Source of the DNA: Tricholoma matsutake
Taxonomy: Eukaryota; Basidiomycota; Agaricomycetes; Agaricales; Tricholomataceae
Assembly: GCA_026075535.2 (NCBI GenBank)
Contig: AP026538.1
Location: forward strand, 6,448,001 to 6,512,000
Length of the DNA: 64,000 bases
Direction: 5' to 3'
This document shows, piece by piece, positions 39,945-48,467 of the stretch. A program made the translations under genes and the position numbers. The notes under the pieces were generated by a model. The model was not told where the DNA came from. It was given only the letters and a program-made list of their open reading frames with translations, and did no database searches. How positions within the stretch are numbered: the stretch's first letter is position 1; the number at the start of each line of letters is the position of its first letter.

Positions 39945-40333
39945 TATAAAACAAAAGAAACAAGTTAGTTAGTTTATAAAAACAAAAAGCAAACAAAAAA
40001 AAACTTATGTAGGGCCCAAGCGACGCAATCTGTGTCGTTTGGGCCCGTGTTCCATGCAGTCAGCTCATTTGCGGGTGGTGGCATCATTACCAGTCGATTA
40101 TAACCTAGAAAACTAAAGAAACAGGTTAGTTAAATTATCAAAACAAAAAGTGAACAAAAAAACTTATGTAGGGCCCAAACGATGCACATTGCATCGTTTG
40201 GGCCCGCATTGCATGAAGTCAGCTCGTTTGCAGGTGGTGGCATCATTACCAGTAGATTATAACCTAGAAAACTAAAGAAACAGGTTAGTTAGTTTATAAA
40301 AACAAAAAGCAAACAAAAAAAAACTTACATAGG
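39945..40333 (-). repeat. E4 exon/intron-like units, left group
   Basis: Three intron-like segments on the minus strand end in TATAG or CTAG. Donors read CATAAG or TGTAAG where E2 has CGTAAG, a CpG to CpA change. The units alternate with GGGCCCAAACGATGCA/TTTGGGCCC arms. Confidence 0.65.
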
Positions 40334-40592
40334 GCCCAAGCAGAGTACATTACACTCCTCCACCTATTCCAGTCAGAATTTCTGGAATTCCAGGGAATTC
40401 CATTCACATATATTTTTCTCACAATTCATAATTCTGATTGGACTGGAGGGTCAATTTTACCTCTGGAATCCCCGGAATCTACCCGGACTCATTTTTACCT
40501 GGAACAGTCAGATCAACCAGATGCACGGCAACTAGCATAACCGGAATAACCAGAATAACTGGAATAACCGGACTGCATGTGCTTTCCCAAAT

Positions 40593-40680
40593 AAAATTTC
40601 GACGTACAACAAGAATCAAACACTCGACCTTGGGTCTGCACACATAACAGCATGCTTAACCACTGAGCTACCAAGCAATT
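40593..40680 (-). ncRNA. T6: tRNA-like Pol III unit, E3 left, outward
   Basis: A box TAGCTCAGTGGT (40659-40670), B box TGTTTGATTCT (about 40612-40622), TTTT (40593-40596) on the minus strand. Confidence 0.75.
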
Positions 40681-40799
40681 ATGCTGCTACATACATTTAA
40701 TACTTTTATTACCCAACCAAGGTACGTAGTTAATCACAGCCATTAACAGAATAATTAATAAGTATGCATATGCATGACACATGACACGTGACTGCCAGC

Positions 40800-41060
40800 T
40801 CACAACCACCACCACCACTGTCGCCAATGCCGCCTCCTCCTCCTCTCCACTCTACCATCACCACTGCATGTGCACCCGCTACCACCATTCCCATGCCCAC
40901 TGCCACCATCACCACCACCTTCAAATGAGCTGACTGGATGGAACGCGGGCCCAAACAATGGCAATTGTCGTTTGGGCCATAGATAAGTTTTTTTCTTTTT
41001 TCTTTTTCTTTTTATCAATCAACTAATTGTTATTTATTGCTTTTTAGGCTATATACTACT
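40800..41060. repeat. E3 CCA microsatellite and one intron-like unit
   Basis: CCACCACCAC-type run to 40925, then GGGCCCAAACAATGGC/GTTTGGGCC arms and a single intron-like segment ending TTTTTAG at about 41048. Confidence 0.7.
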
Positions 41061-41359
41061 GGGTACGACCTGTTGCAATGAAAAACACACAATGAAAAAT
41101 GTGCAACACATGCCCACAGCCACCCAATCCCCTCCTCCCTTTTCAAATGGGATGTGAGGCTGTCGACACGGGCTAGGTGGGTGCAGAGGGATGCCAGGAG
41201 ACCCCAGAAGGGGGATACCTGCCTAGTAAGCACCCACCAACCCCTGTACATGTGCCACGTTGCACTGACATGCCCAAACCCCTCCCCTCCCCACCCCCCC
41301 AAAAAAAAGACAAAAATCCAAATGGGGGATGACAGCAACAAAGAACGACAAGCCACCCA

Positions 41360-41640
41360 TGCCCAGCCTCATGAGCAACTGCTCATGGGGTGGAACATGG
41401 GTGGAACAATGCCTAGGCGCCTGGATAGGAGACAACGACACACTACCTGCCCCCAGCCTCACGAGCAACTGCTCATGGGGTGGATCGTGGGTGGAACGAC
41501 AATGATGACAAGCCACCCACCCCCAGCCTGCTCGTGGGGTGGAACGTGGGTGGAACGATGCCCAGGTGCAGGGATAGGAGATGACAATGCACCACCCACC
41601 CCCAGCCTCATGAGCAACTGCTCATGGGGTGGATTGTGAG
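41360..41640. repeat. E3 palindromic satellite
   Basis: Four cores of CATGAGCAACTGCTCATGGG type, one of them truncated, as in E1 and E2. Confidence 0.82.
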
Positions 41641-41689
41641 TGGAACAACAACAACGACAGCGGGGTTGCATCCCCTCCCCCTCCCCCTC

Positions 41690-41950
41690 CCCCACACTTT
41701 GTGTGGGGAGGGATTTTTTTTGTACTTTTAATTATTTATTAGTATTGTGCCCCCCCTCCCCCATTTTGCGTGGGGGAGGGATTTTTTTCTTCATGTTTTT
41801 ACCTCCCCCCTCGCATTCGGTGGGAGGGGTTAGCTTTTTATGTATATAAATAAAACTCCATCTCGCATCTTGTGAGAGGGAGGATTTTTTGTTTATGTAT
41901 ATAATCACAATCATGCCCACTCCCTCGCATTCAATGTGAGGGATGTGGTT
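41690..41950 (+). repeat. E3 hairpin array with T tails
   Basis: CCCACACTTTGTGTGGGG, CCTCCCCCATTTTGCGTGGG/GGAGG, CCCCCCTCGCATTCGGTGGG/AGGGG, CATCTCGCATCTTGTGAGA and CACTCCCTCGCATTCAATGT/GAGGGATG, several followed by T-runs. Confidence 0.82.
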
Positions 41951-42027
41951 AATTAAAAAAATTTGATCTTAACTACTTCGAAAAAAATTAGAGTGTCATG
42001 AATAAACATTATATTACTAACTAATAA

Positions 42028-42133
42028 TTCTCCTGTGGCTCAACTGGTTAAGCACACATGTTTGGTTTGTCATGTGATCACTCTAATCAAGATGTCTTGA
42101 GTTCAATCCTTACTCTGCACAAATATATTTTGT
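42028..42133 (+). ncRNA. T7: tRNA-like Pol III unit, E3 right, outward
   Basis: A box TGGCTCAACTGG (42036-42047), B box GAGTTCAATCC (42099-42109), then TTTT within about 20 bases. Confidence 0.78.
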
Positions 42134-42359
42134 AGGCACTTTGACAACTTAAGACTTGAAATTTGACTATCCATTAGGGGGTATATACTCTAAGTTGAGC
42201 ATCTGGAGTAACCAGAATCTGGTCGGAATAACCAGAATCTACCGGAATCCAATGGAATCTGACAGAATCCAGTGGACTCTGGTGAGTCTGATCGGAATCC
42301 AGTGGACTCCAGTGAGTCTGATCAGAATAGGTGGAGGAGTGTAAATTACAGCCCAAGCA

Positions 42360-42575
42360 ACGCAATCTGCATTGTTTGGGCCCATGTTCCATGCAGTCAG
42401 CTTGTTTGTGGGTGGTGGTGTCATTACCAGTAGATTATAACCTAGAAAACTAAAGAAACAGATTAGTTAGTTTATAAAAACAAAAAGCAAACAGAAAAAA
42501 AACTTATGTAGGGCCCAAACAATGCAGCAGGTTGCATCATTTGGGCCCATGTTCCATCCAGTCAGCTCATTTGAA
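42360..42575 (-). repeat. E4 exon/intron-like units, right group
   Basis: Continues the left group after E3: intron-like segment ending CTAG near 42442, with GGGCCC and ATTTGGGCCC arms either side. Confidence 0.62.
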
Positions 42576-42720
42576 GGTGGTGGTGATGGTGGAGTGGGCA
42601 TGGGAATGGTGGCAGCAGGTGTCCACACAGTGGTGGTGGTGGTAGAATAGAGAGGAGGGAGGCGGCGGTGTTGTTGAGAGTGGTGGTGATGGTTGATGAG
42701 CTGGCAGTGTTGATGACGCT
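42575..42720. repeat. E4 GGTGGT microsatellite
   Basis: GGTGGTGGTGATGGTGGAG-type run, as in E1. Confidence 0.78.
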
Positions 42721-42785
42721 GCTGTGTGCTTTGTCATGCACAGCTGCCCCAATGGTACCTAGAGCAGTTAGTGGACACACTTTGT

Positions 42786-42876
42786 AAGTCTATGTGGTGT
42801 AGTGATTATATTGGCTGTGCTGAAATGTTGTTGTCTAATGCCTAGGGTTCAATTCTGTCTTGTGTCATTTATTTTA
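42786..42876 (+). ncRNA. T8: tRNA-Glu-like Pol III unit, E4 right, outward
   Basis: A box TGGTGTAGTGAT (42795-42806) and B box GGGTTCAATTC (42845-42855), then ATTTATTTTATT. The A-box region (TATGTGGTGTAGTGATTAT) resembles tRNA-Glu, unlike the other seven units. Confidence 0.75.
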
Positions 42877-42894
42877 TTACTTAGTAGTAAGGAC

Positions 42895-43110
42895 TCCTGG
42901 TTCAATCCTACTGGATTCCTGGTCCATCCTCCTGGATCCCTCATAGTCCAAGTCCTGGGGAATTCCTGGAATGGTACCAGGAAGAGCCCAATTTACCAGG
43001 ATTATACCAGGAATCCACCAGGAATCCTACTGGAAGAGAAACTGCCAGGAATAAACCATTTGGTGGACAATGGCTGAAGCAGGGACTACCAGGATTCCTC
43101 CAGGAATATG
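42895..43110. repeat. E4 right terminal block
   Basis: Imperfect repeats of CAGGAATCC, TCCTGGATCC and ACCAGGATT up to the TIR. Confidence 0.8.
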
Positions 43111-43137
43111 TGGGGCAGTGTAAAGAGCTCACTTCGC

Positions 43138-43300
43138 AAAGGCAAAGTGAGACGATTTGGGGTTGCGAAACCAGATTTGCACCCAAAACCAGGTACAAAA
43201 CTTATTCGAAATAATTTTGTAGTGTATGCTAACCTATTTTCGGATCGAAAGTGCCTCGGATTTGCGTTGTAGGCCCCATCGCCAATGTCGAACTGATCGC
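43138..43300 (-). pseudogene. Possible 5' continuation of gene P
   Basis: On the minus strand a frame that continues directly across E4 into the Cys/His-rich part of gene P reads VPGFGCKSGFATPNRLTLPL and then RSG. It stays open upstream to about 43300. It overlaps a better-looking frame on the plus strand at 43233-43517, so only one of the two can be meaningful where they overlap. No domain is recognised. The support is the exact frame join when E4 and one TSD copy are removed. Confidence 0.3.
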
Positions 43301-43517
43301 AGGACCCTCAAGACCTTTGAAGGAGAAAAAAAAGTCATCGAAGGGAAAGGGAAAGGCAAAAGCGAAGGAAGTGTGGGGATTTGAGGAGGCTGAGGCTGTG
43401 GATGAGGAGTGGGCGATGCATCACCAGATCCTCATGAAGAAGTTGGCAGGGATGAAGGTTGAATTGGAGGTCTTGTGTAGGCAGATAGAGGTAGTGGAGG
43501 AAATGTTAGAAGAGTAG
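43233..43517 (+). pseudogene. Lys/Glu-rich coiled-coil fragment, unrecognised
   Basis: An open stretch of about 93 codons without an ATG near its start. It reads GPSRPLKEKKKSSKGKGKAK, a basic region, and then an acidic-to-leucine helix (AMHHQILMKKLAGMKVELEV followed by CRQIEVVEEMLEE) ending at TAG, with heptad-like spacing of Leu/Ile/Val. Basic-then-coiled-coil tails of this type end many mushroom gag-like proteins, so I infer a retroelement gag fragment. It lies between E4 and the truncated 3' side of Gyp-3. Confidence 0.45.
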
Positions 43518-43767
43518 AATAGAACAAAAAAAACTTCATGGTATTTTCCTTTATTTGAAATAATATGTCATGAGTCTCGAAAAGTAGTGATAAGAAAATA
43601 AAAGAAAGAGAGAAAATAAGGGAAAGGCTCAGTAGATCATCATGGCCGAAAAACCCTTTTGGAGTTTGTGCGACCATGCTATAATGCGATAGCGCAACTT
43701 GTATTGTACACTAAAAGAAATCAAAGTCATAGGTAAGTGATTGCGAACATGGAAAAAGAAATAATTA

Positions 43768-44795
43768 TTCGTCTTCAAAGTCCAGAAGGTCTTTGGAAAT
43801 ATCTTCGTCAATGTTTGAAGTGTTTCGAAGTTTTTCGAGGCGTTCTGAGTTGATATTGAGGAAGTTCAGTGGAAGGGGAATTGATTTTTGAGCAAAATAA
43901 GGGAGAAGTCAGAAGGCTGTGACTGGTTGATGAGATACTGATCCATTGAGTTCGCAGATGATGTAGGCTCCTCCATAGTTTCAATCAATGATGATGAGGG
44001 GACCTAAATATCAAGGTTGCATCTTGCAATTGAGAGATTTCTCAATTTTCGTGTTGTGAAGTAGGACCAGGTCACCTTTTTCAAAGTTGTAGTCGTGCAT
44101 TGTTCATTTGTGAACGAGTTTCAAAATGTTTCACAGCTTCAAGTTGAGCAGTATAGACTTTCAAATAGAGAATTTCGAGGTCAGATGATCATTTCTGTAG
44201 TGCTATTGCTCTTTGAGTGATGAGATTGGTTGTCAATGAGATAGAATCAGGAGGGGGTTGCAAGTATGTTGCTTCAGAGGATTAGGGGATGTGATCCTGT
44301 AATTGTGAAGTAAGGAGAGCAACCCATGCGTCTACAAACCATAACTCGTTCTGCCCAACACACCGAGTGTGCTCCAGCTGACCATTTGCTCTGATCTCCA
44401 TTGACTGCTTTGAATAACGATTGTCGAATATCGAAGTGAGCTCGTTTGATGATTCCATTTGCACAAGAGTTGTAGCTGCTAATTCAAATGTGGTTAATGT
44501 GATATCATTTTGAAAGGTACTCCAATGCTGCGATGAATGCTGATCCATTATCGCTCATGATTTCATATAGTGAACCCCATCTACAAATGATATCTTCGAA
44601 GATCCAGTCCCCGAGGGTCGTGGCATTTTCTCATCAAAGGTTTCGCCACTCGGGATAAGTTGTTAGTGAACATTGACCTTGTACGATATACTTGAATCCG
44701 CTCGAGGGAGGCATTTGCATGGTATCGATGTAGACTTTGCTGAATAAAGGTGTGGGTGTGGCGACAGTAGGTGGGATAAGGAGATTTCGAGTTTG
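43768..44795 (-). pseudogene. Gyp-3 integrase core and C-terminus
   Basis: The minus strand reads VATPTPLFSKVYIDTM with the first Asp, WIFEDIICRW, then EIMSDNGSAF with the second Asp, and NSCANGIIKRAHFDIRQSLF where the family has a Glu. Here the third catalytic residue is Lys, so integration activity would be lost. Further on come MGCSPYFTITGSHPLI and the C-terminal GGAYIICELNGS and LRNTSNIDEDISKDLLDFED, ending with TAA near 43768. Many stops and frame changes occur, especially between 43980 and 44280. No chromodomain is present. Confidence 0.8.
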
Positions 44796-45143
44796 TCATA
44801 GTTGGCACAGGTGGCAAGTGCGAATATACCATGTGATGTCTGCTTTCATGTTAGGCCACCAGAATTGTAGGGAAATAGTGGCTTTTGTCACGAAGACCAT
44901 TTTGTGTCCGATATTGTCGTGAGCTGCATGAATAACTTTGAGACAATGCTTGGGAATTGCGACGATTTTGTGAGCTCCGTGAGAATCCTTCCTCCAAAGT
45001 TTGCCACAATCTAAGAAGAATTCAGTGCAATATCGAATGAAGGTAGTGTATCTGGAATCTGATAAATCTGGAGGTTGTACCAATTCCTCTAACCATTTTC
45101 GAACGTGAATTAATCTTTTGTCTTCCTTTTTCGCATTTTTCAT
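44796..45143 (-). pseudogene. Gyp-3 integrase zinc-binding domain
   Basis: These 115 codons contain RYCTEFFLDCGKLWRKDSHG, then VIHAAHDNIGHKMVFVTKAT with the His pair, and WWPNMKADITWYIRTCHLCQ with the Cys pair. The HHCC pattern is complete. The N-terminal basic segment (KNAKKEDKRLIHVRKWLEEL) is the usual spacer after RNase H. The stretch 45144-45419 upstream is stop-rich and corresponds to the RNase H to integrase linker. Confidence 0.88.
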
Positions 45144-45419
45144 TCATGGGACTTCATCGTAGGTCAGATCCTCCCCCTTACTGAGATCTGAGGAGAGGGA
45201 GAGTGTCAAAACTCGATAGGAAGTGAAGGGTCAAGTTGTAATGGGATTGATTTGGTGTACAAAACCATGAAGACAGTCAATCCAGTCTCTGAAATCATTT
45301 TTGTTATCAAACTGGTCATCTTCATCTTGTGGAGGATGTCTCGAAAGTCCATCTGGACCATGATGTGTACCTGCAACATGAACTAACGTGAAGTGAAAAG
45401 TGAGGATCGAGACGATTCA

Positions 45420-46298
45420 TCAATTGATGCTAGCACTAGGTGTGATATCAGGGTTCGAGAGCATGCCTTTGATATACCTTGCGTTGACTTCAACGATGAG
45501 ATTTTGGACCCCTTTTAGGTACAACCAAAGTGCTCTGAGAGTGCGATATAGACCGTAGAGTTCAAGTTTCGCTTGCGAAAACCAGGATTCGCAGTCATTA
45601 AGTGTGATCAAGCCAAATTGACTGTAATATCGTTTTCGAGGGTTGTTGGGATTGCACTGCATGAGAAAGAAACCAATAGCGATGTACAAAGTATCGACTG
45701 ATAGGATAACTGGGGCATCGGATGAGTAGTCGATAGCATGAATTGCTGGGGAATTGATCAATGCTTGCTTCAGGTCTTCCTGTGCTGTGATTTGTTTCAG
45801 TCCGAAATTGAAAGGGACATCTTTTTGTGTAAGGTGTATTAGAGCTGTAGCACGTTGAGCGAAGTTTCGAATAAAGATACGACAAACTCCAATAGTTCCT
45901 AGAAATGCCTTGACTTCAGTAAGACTTTGACAAGGTCCCCATTTGCTAACCACTGCGATGTGAGTGGGATTGGCCATACGACCTTTGATATTGCATCGAT
46001 GACCTAGAACAATTATTTTGGGGATGCAAAGGTAAAGTTTCGGACCAGAAAATGTTCCTCCGCAATACTTCATGCGTTGGGCTATACAATTTAGATTCCC
46101 GAAATGTTCCCAAACAAAGTGTCGAATGCCTGGATTATCAGCGATTGTTTCATAAGATCCTCTGATAGTTTGATATTCTGATTTTGGACCCTTAACTGGT
46201 GTGTCGTCGATGTAAGGGATGGTGATATGAGGGATTTCGGGTTGTAGGATGAATGTTATGTCGTCGTGTACGATTGGAACCGAGTTCATCCAACCCAT
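45420..46298 (-). CDS. Gyp-3 reverse transcriptase (palm) and RNase H
   Basis: An open frame of 292 codons. It starts in the palm (MGWMNSVPIVHDDITFILQP) and carries the catalytic box IPYIDDTPVKGP (YIDD). It continues through the thumb (VKAFLGTIGVCRIFIRNFAQ) into RNase H, with LSVDTLYIAIGFFLMQC (Asp), QAKLELYGLYRTLRAL (Glu) and IVEVNARYIKGM, where the third acidic residue is Asn. It ends at tandem TGA TGA (after PSASIN) where the family has CGA TGG-type codons, a pattern of C to T and G to A change. Confidence 0.9.
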   Translation of the reverse strand: MGWMNSVPIVHDDITFILQPEIPHITIPYIDDTPVKGPKSEYQTIRGSYETIADNPGIRHFVWEHFGNLNCIAQRMKYCGGTFSGPKLYLCIPKIIVLGHRCNIKGRMANPTHIAVVSKWGPCQSLTEVKAFLGTIGVCRIFIRNFAQRATALIHLTQKDVPFNFGLKQITAQEDLKQALINSPAIHAIDYSSDAPVILSVDTLYIAIGFFLMQCNPNNPRKRYYSQFGLITLNDCESWFSQAKLELYGLYRTLRALWLYLKGVQNLIVEVNARYIKGMLSNPDITPSASIN

Positions 46299-47300
46299 TG
46301 GTAGGGTGACGATTCAAAGCACTCCAAAAGGTGTCTGAAACATCATTAGATCTTGAGATGTTTCTGCGACTTTCCTTTTGTTGAATGCGACATATAAGTC
46401 CAACATTCCACTGCAAGCACATCTGCCAAACTGTTCAGCTAGATGCTCGGGGATTGGGATGATGCCAGAGTGCTGAATTGTTACTTGATTAAGGGGTTCG
46501 AGACTGTGTACTATTCAAAGTGATTTTGCATCTTTCTTTGCAATGCAAAACCATCATGATCAATACGAGGAGTTCAACAACTCATAAACTCCTGCTTCTA
46601 TCTTCTTCTTCAGCATTTCACAGATCTGTTCATACAGACCAGGAGGTATAGGGATATTACATTCAACCCATGGAGTGTGAGGAATAACAGGGAATTTGAT
46701 AGGAGGAAAGAAGTCGGAGTGAAAGCTTCCTCGTTCTTGTTCGGTCCATGTGAAACCCATTTTATGATTTCAAATAAAGTTGTGCATAAGCTTTTGTTCT
46801 TCTGGCCATAGGAAATTGCCAGGATGGTTTTTGTCAATAATAGCTTTGTATTCGAGTGCATATTGGGGAGAAGGGACAAACAATGGGGGGTAAGGATTGA
46901 GTTTCAGGGTCACCAGTGATTGTCCGAATAATGTGGAATCGATCAGGTAGTTCAGTAATAACTGGTCAAACCTTCTGTGCAACTGGTTTGTATTTCTTCT
47001 TTGAGGCTACAAAGATTGGGTATATAGAGTCAGTTGACGAGACATGGGGAGAGGAAATAATAGCAGAGTCATGCATAGAGGTGGGCATCGAGGCCGATAA
47101 GAAAGTTGCATACTGGTGGCTAGCCATTAAATATAAGTTCGCAAGAATTGAGGAAAAGGAAAGGGTGTTCAAAGAGTTTGAGGAGTCAATATCGGGAATA
47201 TTCACAGTGTACTCAATAGTTATAGAGGAATTAGAATGGTCAAAAGAAATAATGAGGGTGCACTGGTTATTCTCCAAGATTTTATCCTCTAGTTGCAAAA
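46299..47300 (-). pseudogene. Gyp-3 reverse transcriptase N-terminal part and linker
   Basis: Several short frames on the minus strand rebuild the region between protease and palm. They are KKKYKPVAQKV at about 46970, FRIIRTITGDP, AIIDKNHPGNFLWPEEQKLM at about 46800, FPVIPHTPWVECNIPIPPGL with YEQICEMLKKKIEAGVYEL at about 46600, and a palm segment CACSGMLDLYV at about 46400. The order matches a gypsy reverse transcriptase N-terminus (fingers). Frameshifts occur near 46560, 46440 and 46310. No intact product can be made. The long plus-strand frame at 46916-47332 is its shadow. Confidence 0.75.
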
Positions 47301-47405
47301 ATCCTCGTGAACTACTCTTCTTTGATGATTAGATCGGGGGATAGTCGGAATAGTGCAGGATCATGTCGAGTTCAGATCAAATATGGTTATTGTTTGCGCT
47401 TCATT

Positions 47406-48437
47406 TCAATAATTCTTCACTGTACTTTCTGTGAGAACATCAAATGGTCGTCCGAGCAAAATGTTGTATGCTGGATTGCAGATGATGTGTATTTGCATGT
47501 AGAGGGTGATGCTACTGACTTCGCAAGGTATGTTCCATGCTAAACCTAGACTCTGGTCAATACCACTGTTAGCCAATTGTAGAGGGATGTGTATCGAAGG
47601 ATTGTATGCGAGACCGAGTTTGTGACTGACTTCTTCCAACATTGCGATGATCGATGAACCCAGATCGACTATGCTTTCAACTGGATTTCTGCCATTGACA
47701 TTCATAATAACTGATCTAATAGAGTGTGATTCCTTTGCTGCAATAAAAGGTTTGGGTATTTCTCCAGGGTGAAGACTGCTAATATAGGTTTTGTAAGGGT
47801 CATCAATTATGAAAATGTCATCGTGAAGGAGATTTGTAGTGTTATTTCCTTCAGGTTGCTGGATACGACATGCAGTGACCAGTTCCTTCCATTTCATACA
47901 AACCTCAGGCCATAGCAAAAGTAATTCTTCAGGGGTTAGAGTAATAATCAGTGTTTTCATCAATCGAGCGAAGATGTCTTTGGTGATTTTGTCCTTTTGA
48001 ATGGGGGCTTGGGTATGGTATGATGGGCCATCTTTTGCTTTTCCTGTCAATGCAGAGTTGCGTTCATGGGGAGGTAGGTACAAATTTTCTTTAGCGCCGT
48101 TGTAGGGATGTATTACTGGTTGCGATGGTTTCTTGGAGGTCAAAGATGGTGCCGAATTCGAAGTAGGTGGGTTGGTTGCTGTGGACGATATTGACGGTGC
48201 AGGTGGTTGTGGAATGAACTGTTCGACCGGCACAGGGACAGAAGGGATTGAAGGCCATGAGGTAGGAACTGTTGGCACATTTGAATCAGTTTGTGCAAAA
48301 GGTCTACCACTTTGCAAAGCATATATCTCTTGTTTGAGTTGTGCAATACGATCTTCAGCCGTTGTGGATAAGTCAGTAATTTGGTAGACACCTCTGGATG
48401 GCATTGAAGAAACTGTCAAATGTGTGATATTATACAT
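47406..48437 (-). CDS. Gyp-3 gag C-terminal part and aspartic protease
   Basis: These 343 codons are in the same frame as gag upstream, with stops at 48438-48467 between. A Pro/Ser-rich spacer (about residues 30-130) is followed by a helical part (LMKTLIITLTPEELLLLWPE) and the protease, with VESIVDLGSSIIAMLEEVSH as the active-site region (D-L-G-S where DPGS or DSGA is usual) and AYNILLGRPFDVLTESTVKN as the second motif. Catalytic Asp is kept. It would mature the polyprotein. Confidence 0.85.
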   Translation of the reverse strand: MYNITHLTVSSMPSRGVYQITDLSTTAEDRIAQLKQEIYALQSGRPFAQTDSNVPTVPTSWPSIPSVPVPVEQFIPQPPAPSISSTATNPPTSNSAPSLTSKKPSQPVIHPYNGAKENLYLPPHERNSALTGKAKDGPSYHTQAPIQKDKITKDIFARLMKTLIITLTPEELLLLWPEVCMKWKELVTACRIQQPEGNNTTNLLHDDIFIIDDPYKTYISSLHPGEIPKPFIAAKESHSIRSVIMNVNGRNPVESIVDLGSSIIAMLEEVSHKLGLAYNPSIHIPLQLANSGIDQSLGLAWNIPCEVSSITLYMQIHIICNPAYNILLGRPFDVLTESTVKNY

Positions 48438-48467
48438 TAGCGAAGGGGTAACATTAGATGGAGGGTT

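Larger units (their letters stand above)
40342..42350. mobile_element. E3: compact uninterrupted E-type element
   Basis: AGAGTACATTACACTCCTCC at the left and the inverse of TGTAATTTACACTCCTCC at the right, flanked by perfect 8-bp TSDs GCCCAAGC (40334-40341, 42351-42358). At 2,009 bp it has no nested insertion, so it is the best type specimen of the family. Same orientation and modules as E2. Confidence 0.9.
38801..43129. mobile_element. E4: divergent E-type element carrying E3
   Basis: The ends are CTGAACTTTACACTGCCCCA and, inverted, AGCTCTTTACACTGCCCCA, so the TIR core TTTACACTGCCCCACATA is exact. The flanks CACTTTGG and CACTTCGC agree at 6 of 8. Without E3 it is about 2.3 kb. Module order is as in E1 and E2, but the terminal repeat is AGGAATCC/ACCAGGATTCC and the right-hand tRNA-like unit (T8) is of another type. 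It is inserted in gene P. Confidence 0.8.

Noticed and set aside
38801..43129. E elements as Helitrons or LTR elements
   Set aside because: The ends are inverted, not direct, repeats, and an 8-bp target duplication is present. Helitrons make no duplication and LTR elements have direct repeats.
46916..47332. Glu-rich 138-codon frame on the plus strand
   Set aside because: It is the shadow of the Gyp-3 protease-to-RT linker on the minus strand, where KKKYKPVAQKV and flanking RT pieces are recognisable.
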